Part shown: one piece after another, positions 33,021 through 43,581 of the stretch
Layout: each line of letters opens with the position of its first letter
Position numbering within the stretch: position 1 is the stretch's first letter
Source: Kocuria sp. cx-455
GTDB taxonomy: Bacteria > Actinomycetota > Actinomycetes > Actinomycetales > Micrococcaceae
Assembly: GCF_014698015.1 (NCBI RefSeq)
Contig: NZ_JACXBS010000003.1
Location: forward strand, 1 to 64,000
Reading direction: 5' to 3'
DNA length: 64,000 bases
Program-made: the position numbers and the translations under genes
Notes under the pieces: model-generated
What the model saw: the letters and a program-made list of their open reading frames with translations, nothing else
Databases searched by the model: none
What the model was told of the DNA's origin: nothing

Positions 33021-33047
33021 CGTGCGGGCGGTCACACCGCCCGCACG
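33021..33047 (+). terminator. Hairpin closing the fructose PTS operon
   Basis: Perfect 12-bp stem CGTGCGGGCGGT / ACCGCCCGCACG with a three-base loop. A weaker GTCGGGC/GCCCGAC stem lies just upstream (32988-33016). There is no T-run, so efficiency is uncertain. The next gene starts 26 bases later. Confidence 0.6.
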
Positions 33048-33073
33048 GTCCGATTCGGGAGTACGGTGATGCC

Positions 33074-34966
33074 ATGGTGCGAATTCTCATTTTGGCTGCC
33101 CTCGTCGTGGCGGTGCTCGTCACCGTGACGGCCGCGGTGTTCGGCCCCTGGGGATGGTGGATCCCCGCCGTGATTTTCATCCTGCTGCTGCTCGTGGGGA
33201 TCCGTGACGCCACCCAACGGCGGCACGCGATCCTGCGGAATTTTCCGGTGCTTGGGCGTGCGCGGTTCTTCCTGGAGGAGATCCGTCCCGAAATCCAGCA
33301 GTACTTCATTGAGCGCAACTGGGACGGCAAACCGTTCAACCGCGATCAGCGCTCGCTGATCTACTCGCGCGCCAAGGGTTTCAAGGGCGACAAGGCCTTC
33401 GGCACGGAACTCAATGTCAATCAGCCCGGTTACGAATATTTCGTCCAGTCCATTGCGCCCAAGGCCGCTCCCGAAGTGGAGCACCGCGTGCGCTTGGGTG
33501 GTCCGGACTGCACACAGCCCTACGACGCGTCACTGCTCAACATTTCCTCCATGAGCTTCGGATCGCTGTCCAAGAACGCGGTGCTCGCCATGAACAAGGG
33601 CGCTGCGCAGGGAGGTTTTGCGCAGGAAACCGGTGAAGGCGGGCTCACCAAGTACCACCTGCAGTACGGCGCCGACCTCATCTGGGAATTCGGCTCCGGG
33701 TACTTCGGCGCTCGCACCGCGGACGGCCACTTCGACCCGGAGAAGTTCCGGGAGAAGTCCAACACGGAACAGGTCAAGGCCGTTACCATCAAGCTGTCCC
33801 AGGGTGCCAAGCCGGGCCTGGGCGGCGTGCTGCCCGGTACCAAGGTCACCGCGGAGATTGCCGAAGCTCGCGGGGTACCCGAGGGGGAGACCTGTATTTC
33901 CCCGGCCAGCCACTCCGCCTTCACCACACCCCGTGAGCTGGTGCGCTTCATTGCGCAGCTGCGTGAGCTGTCCAACGGAAAGCCCATCGGCTTCAAGCTG
34001 TGCATCGGTTCACGCGTGGAGATCCTGGCCATCTGCAAGGCCATGATCGAGGAGAAGATCACCCCGGACTTCATTATTGTCGATGGTTCCGAGGGCGGCA
34101 CCGGCGCCGCCCCTCTCGAGTACCAGGATCACGTGGGTACACCGCTGACCGAGGGTGTCATCCTGCTGCACAACGCCCTGGTCGGTTCCGGTCTGCGCGA
34201 CCGGATCAAGATCGGCGCCGCGGGGAAGGTCATCTCCGGACACGACATTGTGCGTCACATCATTCAGGGCGCGGACTTCTGCATGAGCGCCCGCGCCATG
34301 ATGATGGCCGTCGGTTGCATCCAGGCTCAGAAATGTCACACGAACAAGTGCCCCGTGGGCGTGGCGACTCAGGATCCGCGGCTGTACCAGGCCTTGGACG
34401 TCGATTCCAAGGGTGACCGGGTGGAGCGCTACCACCGCCTGACCGTTGAAGAGACCGGGCAGATCATCGCCACCATGGGCTGTGAGCGCCCGGAGCAGAT
34501 GACCCGCGAGATGCTGCGCCGTCGGATCACCGCGACGGAGAGTATCTCCTACGAATCGCTGTATCGCTGGCTCGGACGCGGTGAACTGTTCGAGGGCGTG
34601 GAAGGTGGCTGGGGCGAGGACTGGGATTACGCCAGCCCGGATCGTTTCACCGCCGGGCATCCGGGCAAATATGTGTACAACGACCGCACCGAATTCACGG
34701 GCCGGGGCGAAGCCGCGGCGGGCCGCGACATGGCCATGGCCGGCGCGAACCAGGGTTCCGTCTCGGCCACCGCGCGCGGCCGGGCCGCCGCACCAACGCG
34801 GGCGGCGGCTCAGGGCACGGGGCAGAGCAATGCGGGCGCGACCAACCGCCCCGAGGGACAGCCCGGCACGGTGTCCGGTGCCCAGCACACGGTGCAGGAC
34901 CCCGGTACTAGTGAGGACCACGTGGATCCCGGGGACGAGGACAGCGTCAGCCCGGACGTAGACTAG
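33074..34966 (+). CDS. Membrane-anchored glutamate synthase-like FMN/Fe-S protein
   Basis: 630 aa. Two N-terminal membrane segments (about 4-42) precede a domain of the GltB FMN-binding family: NISSMSFGSLSKNAV, GEGGLTKYHL, KPGLGGVLPG, VDGSEGGTGAAPLEY and GKVISGHDIV. The Fe-S motif CIQAQKCHTNKCPVGVAT provides the three cysteines of a 3Fe-4S cluster. There is no glutaminase (class II amidotransferase) domain, so it is not a complete glutamate synthase. It belongs to the FMN-binding glutamate synthase-related family, whose function is poorly defined. The last 100 residues are Ala/Gly/Thr-rich and probably disordered. It appears to be monocistronic. Confidence 0.85.
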   Translation: MVRILILAALVVAVLVTVTAAVFGPWGWWIPAVIFILLLLVGIRDATQRRHAILRNFPVLGRARFFLEEIRPEIQQYFIERNWDGKPFNRDQRSLIYSRAKGFKGDKAFGTELNVNQPGYEYFVQSIAPKAAPEVEHRVRLGGPDCTQPYDASLLNISSMSFGSLSKNAVLAMNKGAAQGGFAQETGEGGLTKYHLQYGADLIWEFGSGYFGARTADGHFDPEKFREKSNTEQVKAVTIKLSQGAKPGLGGVLPGTKVTAEIAEARGVPEGETCISPASHSAFTTPRELVRFIAQLRELSNGKPIGFKLCIGSRVEILAICKAMIEEKITPDFIIVDGSEGGTGAAPLEYQDHVGTPLTEGVILLHNALVGSGLRDRIKIGAAGKVISGHDIVRHIIQGADFCMSARAMMMAVGCIQAQKCHTNKCPVGVATQDPRLYQALDVDSKGDRVERYHRLTVEETGQIIATMGCERPEQMTREMLRRRITATESISYESLYRWLGRGELFEGVEGGWGEDWDYASPDRFTAGHPGKYVYNDRTEFTGRGEAAAGRDMAMAGANQGSVSATARGRAAAPTRAAAQGTGQSNAGATNRPEGQPGTVSGAQHTVQDPGTSEDHVDPGDEDSVSPDVD

Positions 34967-35057
34967 AGTCCTGTCAGCCACTCGGAGGCGGCGTCGCTGA
35001 CTGCGGCGTCGCCTCCGGTGCTGCGTCATCAGTCACAGAACCAGGATTGAGAGAGCC

Positions 35058-36140
35058 TTGCGAGAATTCACGGCACGCTTTGCCACCGATGAAGAAATCC
35101 GCGGGTGGGACTCCCACGTCACGGCCAATCCCTCCGGCGGCAACTTGTTGCAGTCGCGGGCTTTCGCGGAGGTCAAGAAGGACCACGGGTGGGCGCCGCG
35201 CTACGTGGTCTACGAAGCCACGGACGGTTCTCAGCCCAGCTACAATCTGGCCCTCGAGAAGCGCGTCCCGGCACTGGGCAAGATCTGGTACATGATCAAG
35301 GGCCCGGATGTGGAATCCATTGACGACATGCCCGCAATCGTCGAGGCCAACAAGAAGTTCGTGGCGGGTGCCGCCAAGGGCGTGTTCGCCATCAAGTACG
35401 AACCGGAGATCCTGGCCTCCGACTACGCGAGCGGTCTGCTCGCTCGCTGCGGGCTCGTGAAGTCCTTCGAGATCCAGCCCAACGATTCCACCGCTGTCCT
35501 TGACACCACCCTGGACGAGAAAGCGCTGCTCAAATCCCTGCACTCGCGTGGGCGTAACGCCGTGCGCCGCGCCACCCGCGAGGGGTGTGAGGTGGAGCGT
35601 GTGGAGCTCACCGAAGAGAACATGCGCGCCATGTACGTGCTCATGGACTCCGTGGGTCAGGGACACGCCAAGGTCACGCTGCGTTCCTATGAGTACTACC
35701 GCGCGTTCTGGACCAATTTTGCCGAACGGGGCCAGGGGCGGCTGTACTTCACCTACGAGGACAACGAGCCCGCCGTGGGGGCGTACGTGATCGCGTACGG
35801 CTCCAAGGGCACGTACAAGGACGGCGGTTCTAAACCGCGCCGCAAGCAGTACGGCGATTCCCACCTGGTGCAATGGCAGGCCGTTCTGGACCTCAAGGAC
35901 GAGTACGGCATCGAACAGTATGACTTCTGCGGCACCCCGCCCAGCGATCAGCTCAAGAACAAAAATCACCATTACTACGGTCTCGGTCTGTTCAAGACGA
36001 GCTTCACCAAGACGGTCGTGGACTACGTAGGAGTGTGGGATCAGCCCCTCAACAAGGCCAAGTATGCGGTGTGGGCCAACATCGGTGAGAAGGTACAGCG
36101 ACAGCTGTGGGTACGCCGCACCGGGCAGCCGTTCTACTGA
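35058..36140 (+). CDS. FemX/MurM-type peptidoglycan interpeptide-bridge aminoacyltransferase
   Basis: 360-aa Fem-family protein with two GNAT-like halves. Visible marks are NLLQSRAFAEVKKDHGW, LLKSLHSRGRNAVRRATREG and the C-terminal YDFCGTPPSDQLKNKNHHYYGLGLFKTSF. Such enzymes add amino acids from aminoacyl-tRNA to lipid II to build the bridge (an L-Ala-type bridge is common in this family of bacteria). The start is a TTG at 35058 with GAGAGAG before it. It is a lone gene. Confidence 0.88.
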   Translation: MREFTARFATDEEIRGWDSHVTANPSGGNLLQSRAFAEVKKDHGWAPRYVVYEATDGSQPSYNLALEKRVPALGKIWYMIKGPDVESIDDMPAIVEANKKFVAGAAKGVFAIKYEPEILASDYASGLLARCGLVKSFEIQPNDSTAVLDTTLDEKALLKSLHSRGRNAVRRATREGCEVERVELTEENMRAMYVLMDSVGQGHAKVTLRSYEYYRAFWTNFAERGQGRLYFTYEDNEPAVGAYVIAYGSKGTYKDGGSKPRRKQYGDSHLVQWQAVLDLKDEYGIEQYDFCGTPPSDQLKNKNHHYYGLGLFKTSFTKTVVDYVGVWDQPLNKAKYAVWANIGEKVQRQLWVRRTGQPFY

Positions 36141-36219
36141 TCCGGGACCGCTGGAAACTCGTCCGTACACCGTAAGACATCACTAGCAGTACCCGCGGGG
36201 TCAGGGAGGTCCAACGATT

Positions 36220-38238
36220 GTGAGCGTGACCGAACAACTTCGGGAGCTTTCCCATCACGGGTACCCGGCGTCGGGGGCCGCCGCGGGCCTCGATTTCCAA
36301 GACGGGGAACCGTTCGGACCCGGTGGTGACACGTCCTTGACCAGTGCAGCACGCCCGGTCACCATGCATGGATTCCCGGCCGCATCGGTCAGACCCACGG
36401 AGACCCAGGCCGCCCAGGCGCAAACCCGCGCTCGGCTCGCGACCGAGTTGCAGTGGGCGGTCTCGCCCCACCAATCCACTGCCGCACAGGACGGGGCGAT
36501 GTCCGCCCATGTCGGTGCGCTGCCGGTCCTCACTCCCAGCCAGATCGAGGCGGACAAGGCCCGGGCGACACCGCGTACGCAAGCTGCCGCCGCCACCAAG
36601 CCCGTCACCCAGATTTCTCGCCGTGGGTCCGGGCAAACCACCGCCGTGGAGCGGCCAGAGACATCGGGCGTGCCCCACGAGCCGGCCCCCGCCACCACCA
36701 CGGTGCTGCGGGGCACCTACCCCTCGACCCGAACACGGGCCGTGCAGTCCTCCAAGGAGAAATTGCGGTCCATCATTCGGGGCGACGCCGCCCCGACCGC
36801 GCCCATGCGCGTGGTGGACAGACTCACGGCTACGCCGTTCCACAACCTCAGACGGTTCGGGGACAGCAGCGACCGGCAGGCTCGACGCACCTTGAATTTC
36901 GCGCTGCGGCTGGCCGAGACCATGTTCCACTACGGTGCCGACGCCCTGGACGTGGAGAACGCGATCATTGCCGTCTGCGCGACCTACGGGGTGGAAAATC
37001 TTGAGGTCGACATCACCAACCAGTCGGTGACCATCAACTACGTCGCCGAAATCACCGAGACGGGAAAGCTGACCGCGGACGGTCGCAACACGGGGGGCAC
37101 GGGACAGGTCGGCGGACCCCGGACCAGCCAGGATGTCCTGGACGACCCCAACACCTACAGTCACACGGTCATGCGTGTGGTGCGTTCGTGGACGGACAAC
37201 TACGCGGGTCTGGCCAATTCGCACCAACTGGTGACACGCATCATTGAGGGGACCATGCCGCTCAAGGAAGCCGAGCGGCAACTGTCGGACATCAATTCCA
37301 AACCCAAGCCGTATCCCAAGTGGACCGTGTGGCTGGCCACCGTGGTCGCGGCCGCTACCATCACCATGGCGATCGGCGGCGGGGCTGCCGGTGCCCTGGT
37401 GGCGTCGATTTCCTCGGTGCTCGTTCAAGTGGTGTCCGCGAAACTCGGTGCCTGGCGTATTCCCGAGTTCTTCGCCCTGGCCGCGAACGCATTGATCGTG
37501 ACGCTGGCGGCCATGGGAATTTCCGCCCTGGGCGTGGATCTGTCACCACCCAGGGTTATCGCGGGCGGCATCATCATGCTGCTGCCCACCACCCGCATGG
37601 TCTCGACCATGCAGGACGCCATCAATGGTTTCCCCGTGACCGCGGTGGGCCGCTTGCTGTCCACGTCATTGGCGTTCCTGGGAATTATCGCCGGGATTGC
37701 CGTGGGTATCGCGGTGGCCGGCTACCTGGGCGTGCCACGCATCGATGTGTCGCAATCATCGTTCACCTCCCCGGATGCGGTGACCAATACGGTCTTCATG
37801 CTCATCTCCACGGCACTGGTTGCCGTGACCATGCAGGCCAAACCACGGCACATCCTCCCGGCGGTTCTTGCCGCCCTGGCAGGGTTGTTGGTGTTTCATG
37901 TGGGGGGCGAGTACGGAATGGGCGCGCGTCTGGACACCGGCCTCGGCGCGGTGACCACCGGCTGCGTTGCCGCTTTGCTGGCCGCTCGTTCACGGATTCC
38001 GCAGACCATTCTGGCCATCCCCGCGATGACCTACTTGCTGCCGGGGTTGTCCATTTTCCGCGGAATGTACGCAATAACCGTAGAGGCGGACACCGCGGGC
38101 ACCGGCTTTACCGGGTTGATCAACGCCATGGCATCGATTGTCATGATGGCATCGGGTGTGGTGCTCGGAAACTACCTGATGCGCCCGTTCCTGGAGCGCA
38201 TGCAGATCTTCTCGCACCGGCGGAACCGGCGCCGCTGA
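36220..38238 (+). CDS. Threonine/serine exporter of the ThrE family with a long N-terminal extension
   Basis: 672 aa. Residues from about 205 form the DUF1212/ThrE unit: NFALRLAETMFHYGADALDV, then TVMRVVRSWTDNYAGL, followed by about ten membrane segments in two blocks (ThrE and ThrE-2 halves fused). C. glutamicum ThrE exports threonine and serine. The first 190 or so residues are Ala/Pro/Thr-rich and lack recognisable domains. The GTG start at 36220 has AGGGAGGT nine bases upstream. The stop lies three bases from the convergent reductase gene. Confidence 0.88.
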   Translation: MSVTEQLRELSHHGYPASGAAAGLDFQDGEPFGPGGDTSLTSAARPVTMHGFPAASVRPTETQAAQAQTRARLATELQWAVSPHQSTAAQDGAMSAHVGALPVLTPSQIEADKARATPRTQAAAATKPVTQISRRGSGQTTAVERPETSGVPHEPAPATTTVLRGTYPSTRTRAVQSSKEKLRSIIRGDAAPTAPMRVVDRLTATPFHNLRRFGDSSDRQARRTLNFALRLAETMFHYGADALDVENAIIAVCATYGVENLEVDITNQSVTINYVAEITETGKLTADGRNTGGTGQVGGPRTSQDVLDDPNTYSHTVMRVVRSWTDNYAGLANSHQLVTRIIEGTMPLKEAERQLSDINSKPKPYPKWTVWLATVVAAATITMAIGGGAAGALVASISSVLVQVVSAKLGAWRIPEFFALAANALIVTLAAMGISALGVDLSPPRVIAGGIIMLLPTTRMVSTMQDAINGFPVTAVGRLLSTSLAFLGIIAGIAVGIAVAGYLGVPRIDVSQSSFTSPDAVTNTVFMLISTALVAVTMQAKPRHILPAVLAALAGLLVFHVGGEYGMGARLDTGLGAVTTGCVAALLAARSRIPQTILAIPAMTYLLPGLSIFRGMYAITVEADTAGTGFTGLINAMASIVMMASGVVLGNYLMRPFLERMQIFSHRRNRRR

Positions 38239-38241
38239 GGG

Positions 38242-39096
38242 CTAGAGAATCTTCCCCACGGGGAGCTTCTTCTCGGCCTGGAACAGGTCCTCCGTACGGC
38301 CCGCGGCCCAGTACCCGGACAGCGATACCTGAGAGCGGTCCAGGTTGCGGCGGTCGAACAACTCCTTGCGAACCTCTTTCATGGCCTCGCGCTCGCCGTG
38401 CACGAAGACTTGAACGCCGGACAGGTCCTCGGGCCACGGAGCTGTGGACACGGCCGATACGAGGGCGCGTTCATCCTGCTGATGGCTTGAACGGTAGACC
38501 CACTGGATCCCCACGCCCTCCGGCACGCTGATGTCGCTGAGATCGTGGCGGTGCGCGGGATCCTGCACCTCGAGAATCGCCAATCCCTTCGCTGTGTCGG
38601 GGAGGGATTCCACATTGGCGAGCACTGCGGGGATCGCAGCCTCGTCCCCGGCCAGCAGCGTCCAGGAGGCATCCGGTTCCGGTACCCATTTTCCACCCGG
38701 CCCCACGGCCACGAGCCGGTCGCCGGGCTTGGCCGTTGCGGCCCACGGCCCCGCATGCCCCTCCGTGCCGTGCAGGGCGACGTCGATCCACACGGCGCCG
38801 GCGGCGGCGTCGTACCGGCGCAGCGTCATATGCCGGGTGACCGGGAGGTCCTCGGGTGCGGCGCCATCGCGCAGGCTCCAGTAATCGGGGAATTCCCCGG
38901 CGGCAATCTCGGCCAGCGTGGCGTCGGAGAAGAACACCAGTTTGACGTACTTCTCCGGGGGAGCGATGTCCTGGTAATCCTCGTGATTGGTGATCCTGCA
39001 CACCACGCGGACCATGCCCGGGGACAACTCCCGGCGCCCGGTCACCTCCAGGTTGAGCTGTGGTTTCCGTGGCTTGCGCGCAGTGGTCTTCTCCAT
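38242..39096 (-). CDS. Siderophore-interacting FAD-dependent ferric reductase (SIP family)
   Basis: 284 aa. FAD-binding residues in TRHMTLRRYD, HGTEGHAGPWAATAKPGD and the C-terminal SGYWAAGRTED are hallmarks of ViuB/SIP proteins, which reduce Fe(III)-siderophores in the cytosol. LLAGDEAAIPA marks the NAD(P)H-binding half. No siderophore synthesis or uptake genes are beside it. It starts 19 bases after the ung stop codon, so ung and this gene may share a transcript. Confidence 0.9.
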   Translation of the reverse strand: MEKTTARKPRKPQLNLEVTGRRELSPGMVRVVCRITNHEDYQDIAPPEKYVKLVFFSDATLAEIAAGEFPDYWSLRDGAAPEDLPVTRHMTLRRYDAAAGAVWIDVALHGTEGHAGPWAATAKPGDRLVAVGPGGKWVPEPDASWTLLAGDEAAIPAVLANVESLPDTAKGLAILEVQDPAHRHDLSDISVPEGVGIQWVYRSSHQQDERALVSAVSTAPWPEDLSGVQVFVHGEREAMKEVRKELFDRRNLDRSQVSLSGYWAAGRTEDLFQAEKKLPVGKIL

Positions 39097-39115
39097 CTTC
39101 CCAGCCTAGGTGATC

Positions 39116-39799
39116 CTATTGGGCGATCGTCCAGTTGACGGGTTGCGCACCCTGCTTCTCGAGAAGCTCGTTGGTTCGGGAAAACGGGCGCGAACCGAAG
39201 AATCCCCGCGCCGCGGACAGCGGGGAGGGGTGCACTGATTCGACCGTGGGCGCCCCTGCCAACCACTGTTTGGTGTCGCGGGCGTCGCGGCCCCACAAAA
39301 TTCCGACCAAGGGGGTTTCTCGTTGGGCCAGGGCCTTGATCGCGCATTCCGTGACGGTTTCCCACCCCTTGCCACGGTGGGATGCGGGAGCACCCTCGCG
39401 CACGGTCAGGGCCCTGTTCAAGAGCATGACCCCCTGCTCGGACCACGACGAGAGGTCGCCGTGCTCCGGCGGGGTGATCCCCAGATCGGTGCTCAGCTCC
39501 TTGTAAATGTTCTGCAGGGACCTGGGGATGGGACGAACCTGCGGTTGCACCGAGAAGGAGAGCCCCATGGCATGTCCCGGGGTCGGGTACGGATCCTGCC
39601 CCACGATCAAGACCTTTACCCGGGACATCGGTTCGTGAAAGGCGCGAAAGATGTTGTCCCCACTCGGGAAGGTGCGATGTCCGGCAGCATGCTCGGCTCG
39701 CAGGAATTCCCCCATCTCACGAATGGTGGACTCCACGGGCTGCAACGCCCGGGCCCAGTCATCACTCATGATCTCGTGCAAGGGACGAGGTTCTGACAT
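39116..39799 (-). CDS. ung: Uracil-DNA glycosylase
   Basis: 227-aa family 1 enzyme that removes uracil from DNA. The water-activating loop [16 protein letters not shown], the LLNRALTV segment and the HPSPLSA loop that inserts into the minor groove are intact. The ATG at 39799 has GGAG eight bases upstream; an in-frame TTG lies 18 bases earlier. It is divergent from the DUF3263 gene. Confidence 0.95.
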   Translation of the reverse strand: MSEPRPLHEIMSDDWARALQPVESTIREMGEFLRAEHAAGHRTFPSGDNIFRAFHEPMSRVKVLIVGQDPYPTPGHAMGLSFSVQPQVRPIPRSLQNIYKELSTDLGITPPEHGDLSSWSEQGVMLLNRALTVREGAPASHRGKGWETVTECAIKALAQRETPLVGILWGRDARDTKQWLAGAPTVESVHPSPLSAARGFFGSRPFSRTNELLEKQGAQPVNWTIAQ

Positions 39800-39865
39800 G
39801 AGCTGGTCTCCGATCAAGGGCGGGTGCGGATAACGGGTACGAGATTACCGGTTATGGTGGCTCTC

Positions 39866-40090
39866 ATGGCTGAACCGGACAACGGGCTCAATGCACTGGA
39901 CCAGGCCATCCTGCAGCTCGAAGCCGAACACTGGAAATATCGGGGGGCCAAAGAGTCGGCCATTCGGCAACGGCTGGGGCTCAGCCCCGTCAATTACTAC
40001 CAGCGTCTCAACGCGCTGATCGACCGTGACGACGCCGCCCGGTTCGCGCCCATACTCATTTCTCGATTACGCCGGGCCAGGCAGCGTTGA
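39866..40090 (+). CDS. DUF3263 protein
   Basis: 74-aa actinobacterial protein: LNALDQAILQLEAEHWKYRG, then KESAIRQRLGLSPVNYYQRL and a basic tail RLRRARQR. The middle reads like a helix-turn-helix, so DNA binding is possible, but no role is established. An in-frame ATG at 39854 would add MVAL; neither start has a strong ribosome-binding site, and a TATGGT overlapping the first could be a -10 for a leaderless mRNA. Confidence 0.8.
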   Translation: MAEPDNGLNALDQAILQLEAEHWKYRGAKESAIRQRLGLSPVNYYQRLNALIDRDDAARFAPILISRLRRARQR

Positions 40091-40157
40091 CGGGTGGGAC
40101 AACACCCGCGGCCGTGGGATAGTAGAGGCAAATCGTGGCTGACCGGAAGTATGGACA

Positions 40158-40796
40158 ATGAGTGAATACCCCCGTGACGAATTCGACGACGTTCCCGAGG
40201 ACGGAATGCGTCAAGGTGCCCACCGGGGTCACAACCCGCGGGCGCGCACCGGTTCCCGTAAAGGATTCCTCGCCATTGTCGGAGCGGGAATTCTGGCGCT
40301 CGCCGTCGGAGCGGTCGCGTTCGTGAACGCACCACGCACAGCCCAGGACGCAGTGGAGAACTCTCCTGCGCCCTCGGGCAACATCACAACCAGCACCACC
40401 GAACCCACTCCGTCCCAGAGCCCCACGGCGCCACCGGAACAGTCGGCAACACCGGCGGCCCCTGAAGCGCCCGTTGCTCCGAACACCGGGGTCCAGCCCG
40501 GTCCGGAACAGCCCGCAGCGCCGGAAGTGCCCGCCGCGCCGCCGGTGTTAGAGGTCCCCGCCGCGCCTCCCGAGGTCCCGTCCCAACCGGATGCTCCCGC
40601 GGAACAATTTTTCGTACCGGATACCGGCGACGGCGCGGGGGACGAATCGGGCATGCGGGAAGAACCCGGTTCGACCGGGGACACCGTACCGGGGGCCGGC
40701 GCGCAGTCGGGCAACGTTCCGGGTGGGCAAGCCGGGGGTCGCGAGGGCACCGGGCAGGAACCCGCAACGGTGGCGGCAGTTACGCCGAGCAATTGA
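40158..40796 (+). CDS. Membrane-anchored Pro/Ala-rich extracellular protein
   Basis: 212 aa. A basic cytoplasmic N terminus (about 35 residues) and one membrane helix (GFLAIVGAGILALAVGAVAF) are followed by some 150 residues dominated by Pro, Ala, Thr, Ser and Glu, with repeats such as PAAPEVPAAPP. In related actinobacteria the gene next to DUF3263 often encodes a LytR_C-domain protein; no such domain is visible here. It may be a cell-wall-spanning spacer. I do not recognise a function. Confidence 0.7.
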   Translation: MSEYPRDEFDDVPEDGMRQGAHRGHNPRARTGSRKGFLAIVGAGILALAVGAVAFVNAPRTAQDAVENSPAPSGNITTSTTEPTPSQSPTAPPEQSATPAAPEAPVAPNTGVQPGPEQPAAPEVPAAPPVLEVPAAPPEVPSQPDAPAEQFFVPDTGDGAGDESGMREEPGSTGDTVPGAGAQSGNVPGGQAGGREGTGQEPATVAAVTPSN

Positions 40797-40890
40797 CCGG
40801 TGACACCCGCGATTCTTCAGCCTCTGACGAAACCTGAGTTTTCTTGACTCAAGGTGTTTGCACTCTCCGTGGTCGAGTGCCAGTATTGAC

Positions 40891-40917
40891 TTAGCACTCA
40901 GTTGAGTGGACTGCTAA
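40891..40917. promoter_or_regulatory. CIRCE element (HrcA operator) of groEL, one mismatch
   Basis: TTAGCACTC at 40891-40899, a nine-base spacer, and GACTGCTAA at 40909-40917. The consensus is TTAGCACTC-N9-GAGTGCTAA, so the right arm differs at one base. A TTGACT that runs into the left arm (40886-40891) may be a -35. It lies about 160 bases before groEL and indicates heat-shock control by HrcA. Confidence 0.88.
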
Positions 40918-41035
40918 ACCCGGGTCCGGGGGAGGCCCACTCACAAGAATGGGTGAATACCATCCATCACGGTGAGGTGAGTTCACGCGGGTGAGGATCC
41001 GTGCGAACCATCGTCCGTCGCGGGCATCGTGATGA

Positions 41036-42706
<1,671 letters not shown>

Positions 42707-42749
42707 GTAGTGCCCCCAGGGCACGCTCGATCGCCTCGCGCGGTCCAGC

Positions 42750-42803
42750 CATGACAAGGCCCCCGGAACGCCGGCTCAATGGCGTTCCGGGGGCCTTGTC
42801 ATG
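42750..42803 (+). terminator. Very long terminator hairpin after groEL
   Basis: A perfect 23-bp inverted repeat (42750-42772 with 42781-42803) around an eight-base loop. The arms start CATGACAAGGCC and end GGCCTTGTCATG. It lies 43 bases after the groEL stop and 33 before the MgtC start. The size is unusual for a simple terminator. Confidence 0.8.
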
Positions 42804-42836
42804 CGCCTATGATCGAACCTGAACAGGAGGTGCGCC

Positions 42837-43541
42837 GTGTGGGAATTGGACGATCACGTCTGGGCCCAGGTGAGCGCGGTGTTGCTGGCCTTCGGATTGT
42901 GCACCGTCATGGGCACGGAACGGCAGCTCCGGCGCAAATCCGCCGGTATGCGCACGCACGCTCTGGTAGGTTCCGGCTCGGCCATCCTCACTCTTGTGTC
43001 CGCCTACGGATTTCAACCCTTACCGGGTATTGACCAGCTGCCACCGGACCCGTCCCGGATTGCCGCCCAGGTCGTTACGGGTATCGGATTCCTGGGGGCA
43101 GGCATCATTTTTCTCCGCAAGGAGGTCGTGCACGGTCTGACCACCGCCGCCAGCGTATGGGTTGCTGCGGCGGTGGGCATCGCATGTGGAGCCGGACTCT
43201 TCCCGCTGGCAGTTGTCGGCACGCTGATCCAATTGACCGTGGCGTTACTCCTCACACCGTTATCAGCGTTCCTGTTGAAATTCCCCGGACATCAAACCAT
43301 AGAGCTGCGTTACGAGGACGGCAAAGGTGTGCTGCGGGCGGTCTTGACGGCCGCCACGGACCTGGACCTGGCGGTCAGGGTGGTGCGAACGGACCGCGTG
43401 TACACGCGAGCCGGTGCGGAAGTTGTCATGGTGCTCAAGATGTTGGGGCGCACCGACGCTCACCGTGCCGTGGTGGAGTTCTCGGAGGTCCCCGGCGTCG
43501 TATCCGCCGCCGCCATGCCCGAACCGGAAGCGGACGAGTAG
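42837..43541 (+). CDS. MgtC/SapB-family membrane protein
   Basis: 234 aa. Four membrane segments form the MgtC domain: LLAFGLCTVMGTERQLRRKSAG, then GSGSAILTLVSAYG and VVTGIGFLGAGIIF, followed by GLTTAASVWVAAAVGIACGAG. A soluble, ACT-like C-terminal domain of about 75 residues follows. Family members affect Mg2+ homeostasis, membrane potential or F-type ATPase activity; transport itself is not proven. The GTG start has AGGAGG upstream. Confidence 0.88.
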   Translation: MWELDDHVWAQVSAVLLAFGLCTVMGTERQLRRKSAGMRTHALVGSGSAILTLVSAYGFQPLPGIDQLPPDPSRIAAQVVTGIGFLGAGIIFLRKEVVHGLTTAASVWVAAAVGIACGAGLFPLAVVGTLIQLTVALLLTPLSAFLLKFPGHQTIELRYEDGKGVLRAVLTAATDLDLAVRVVRTDRVYTRAGAEVVMVLKMLGRTDAHRAVVEFSEVPGVVSAAAMPEPEADE

Positions 43542-43581
43542 CGAGTTACTGCCTGTCGGAGGCGTTTGCGAAGATGATCGC

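Noticed and set aside
39105-39118. Regulatory repeat TAGG-TGAT-CCTA before the siderophore-interacting protein gene
   Set aside because: Only 4-bp arms at a spacing that does not fit an iron box, and part of it lies in the ung stop region.
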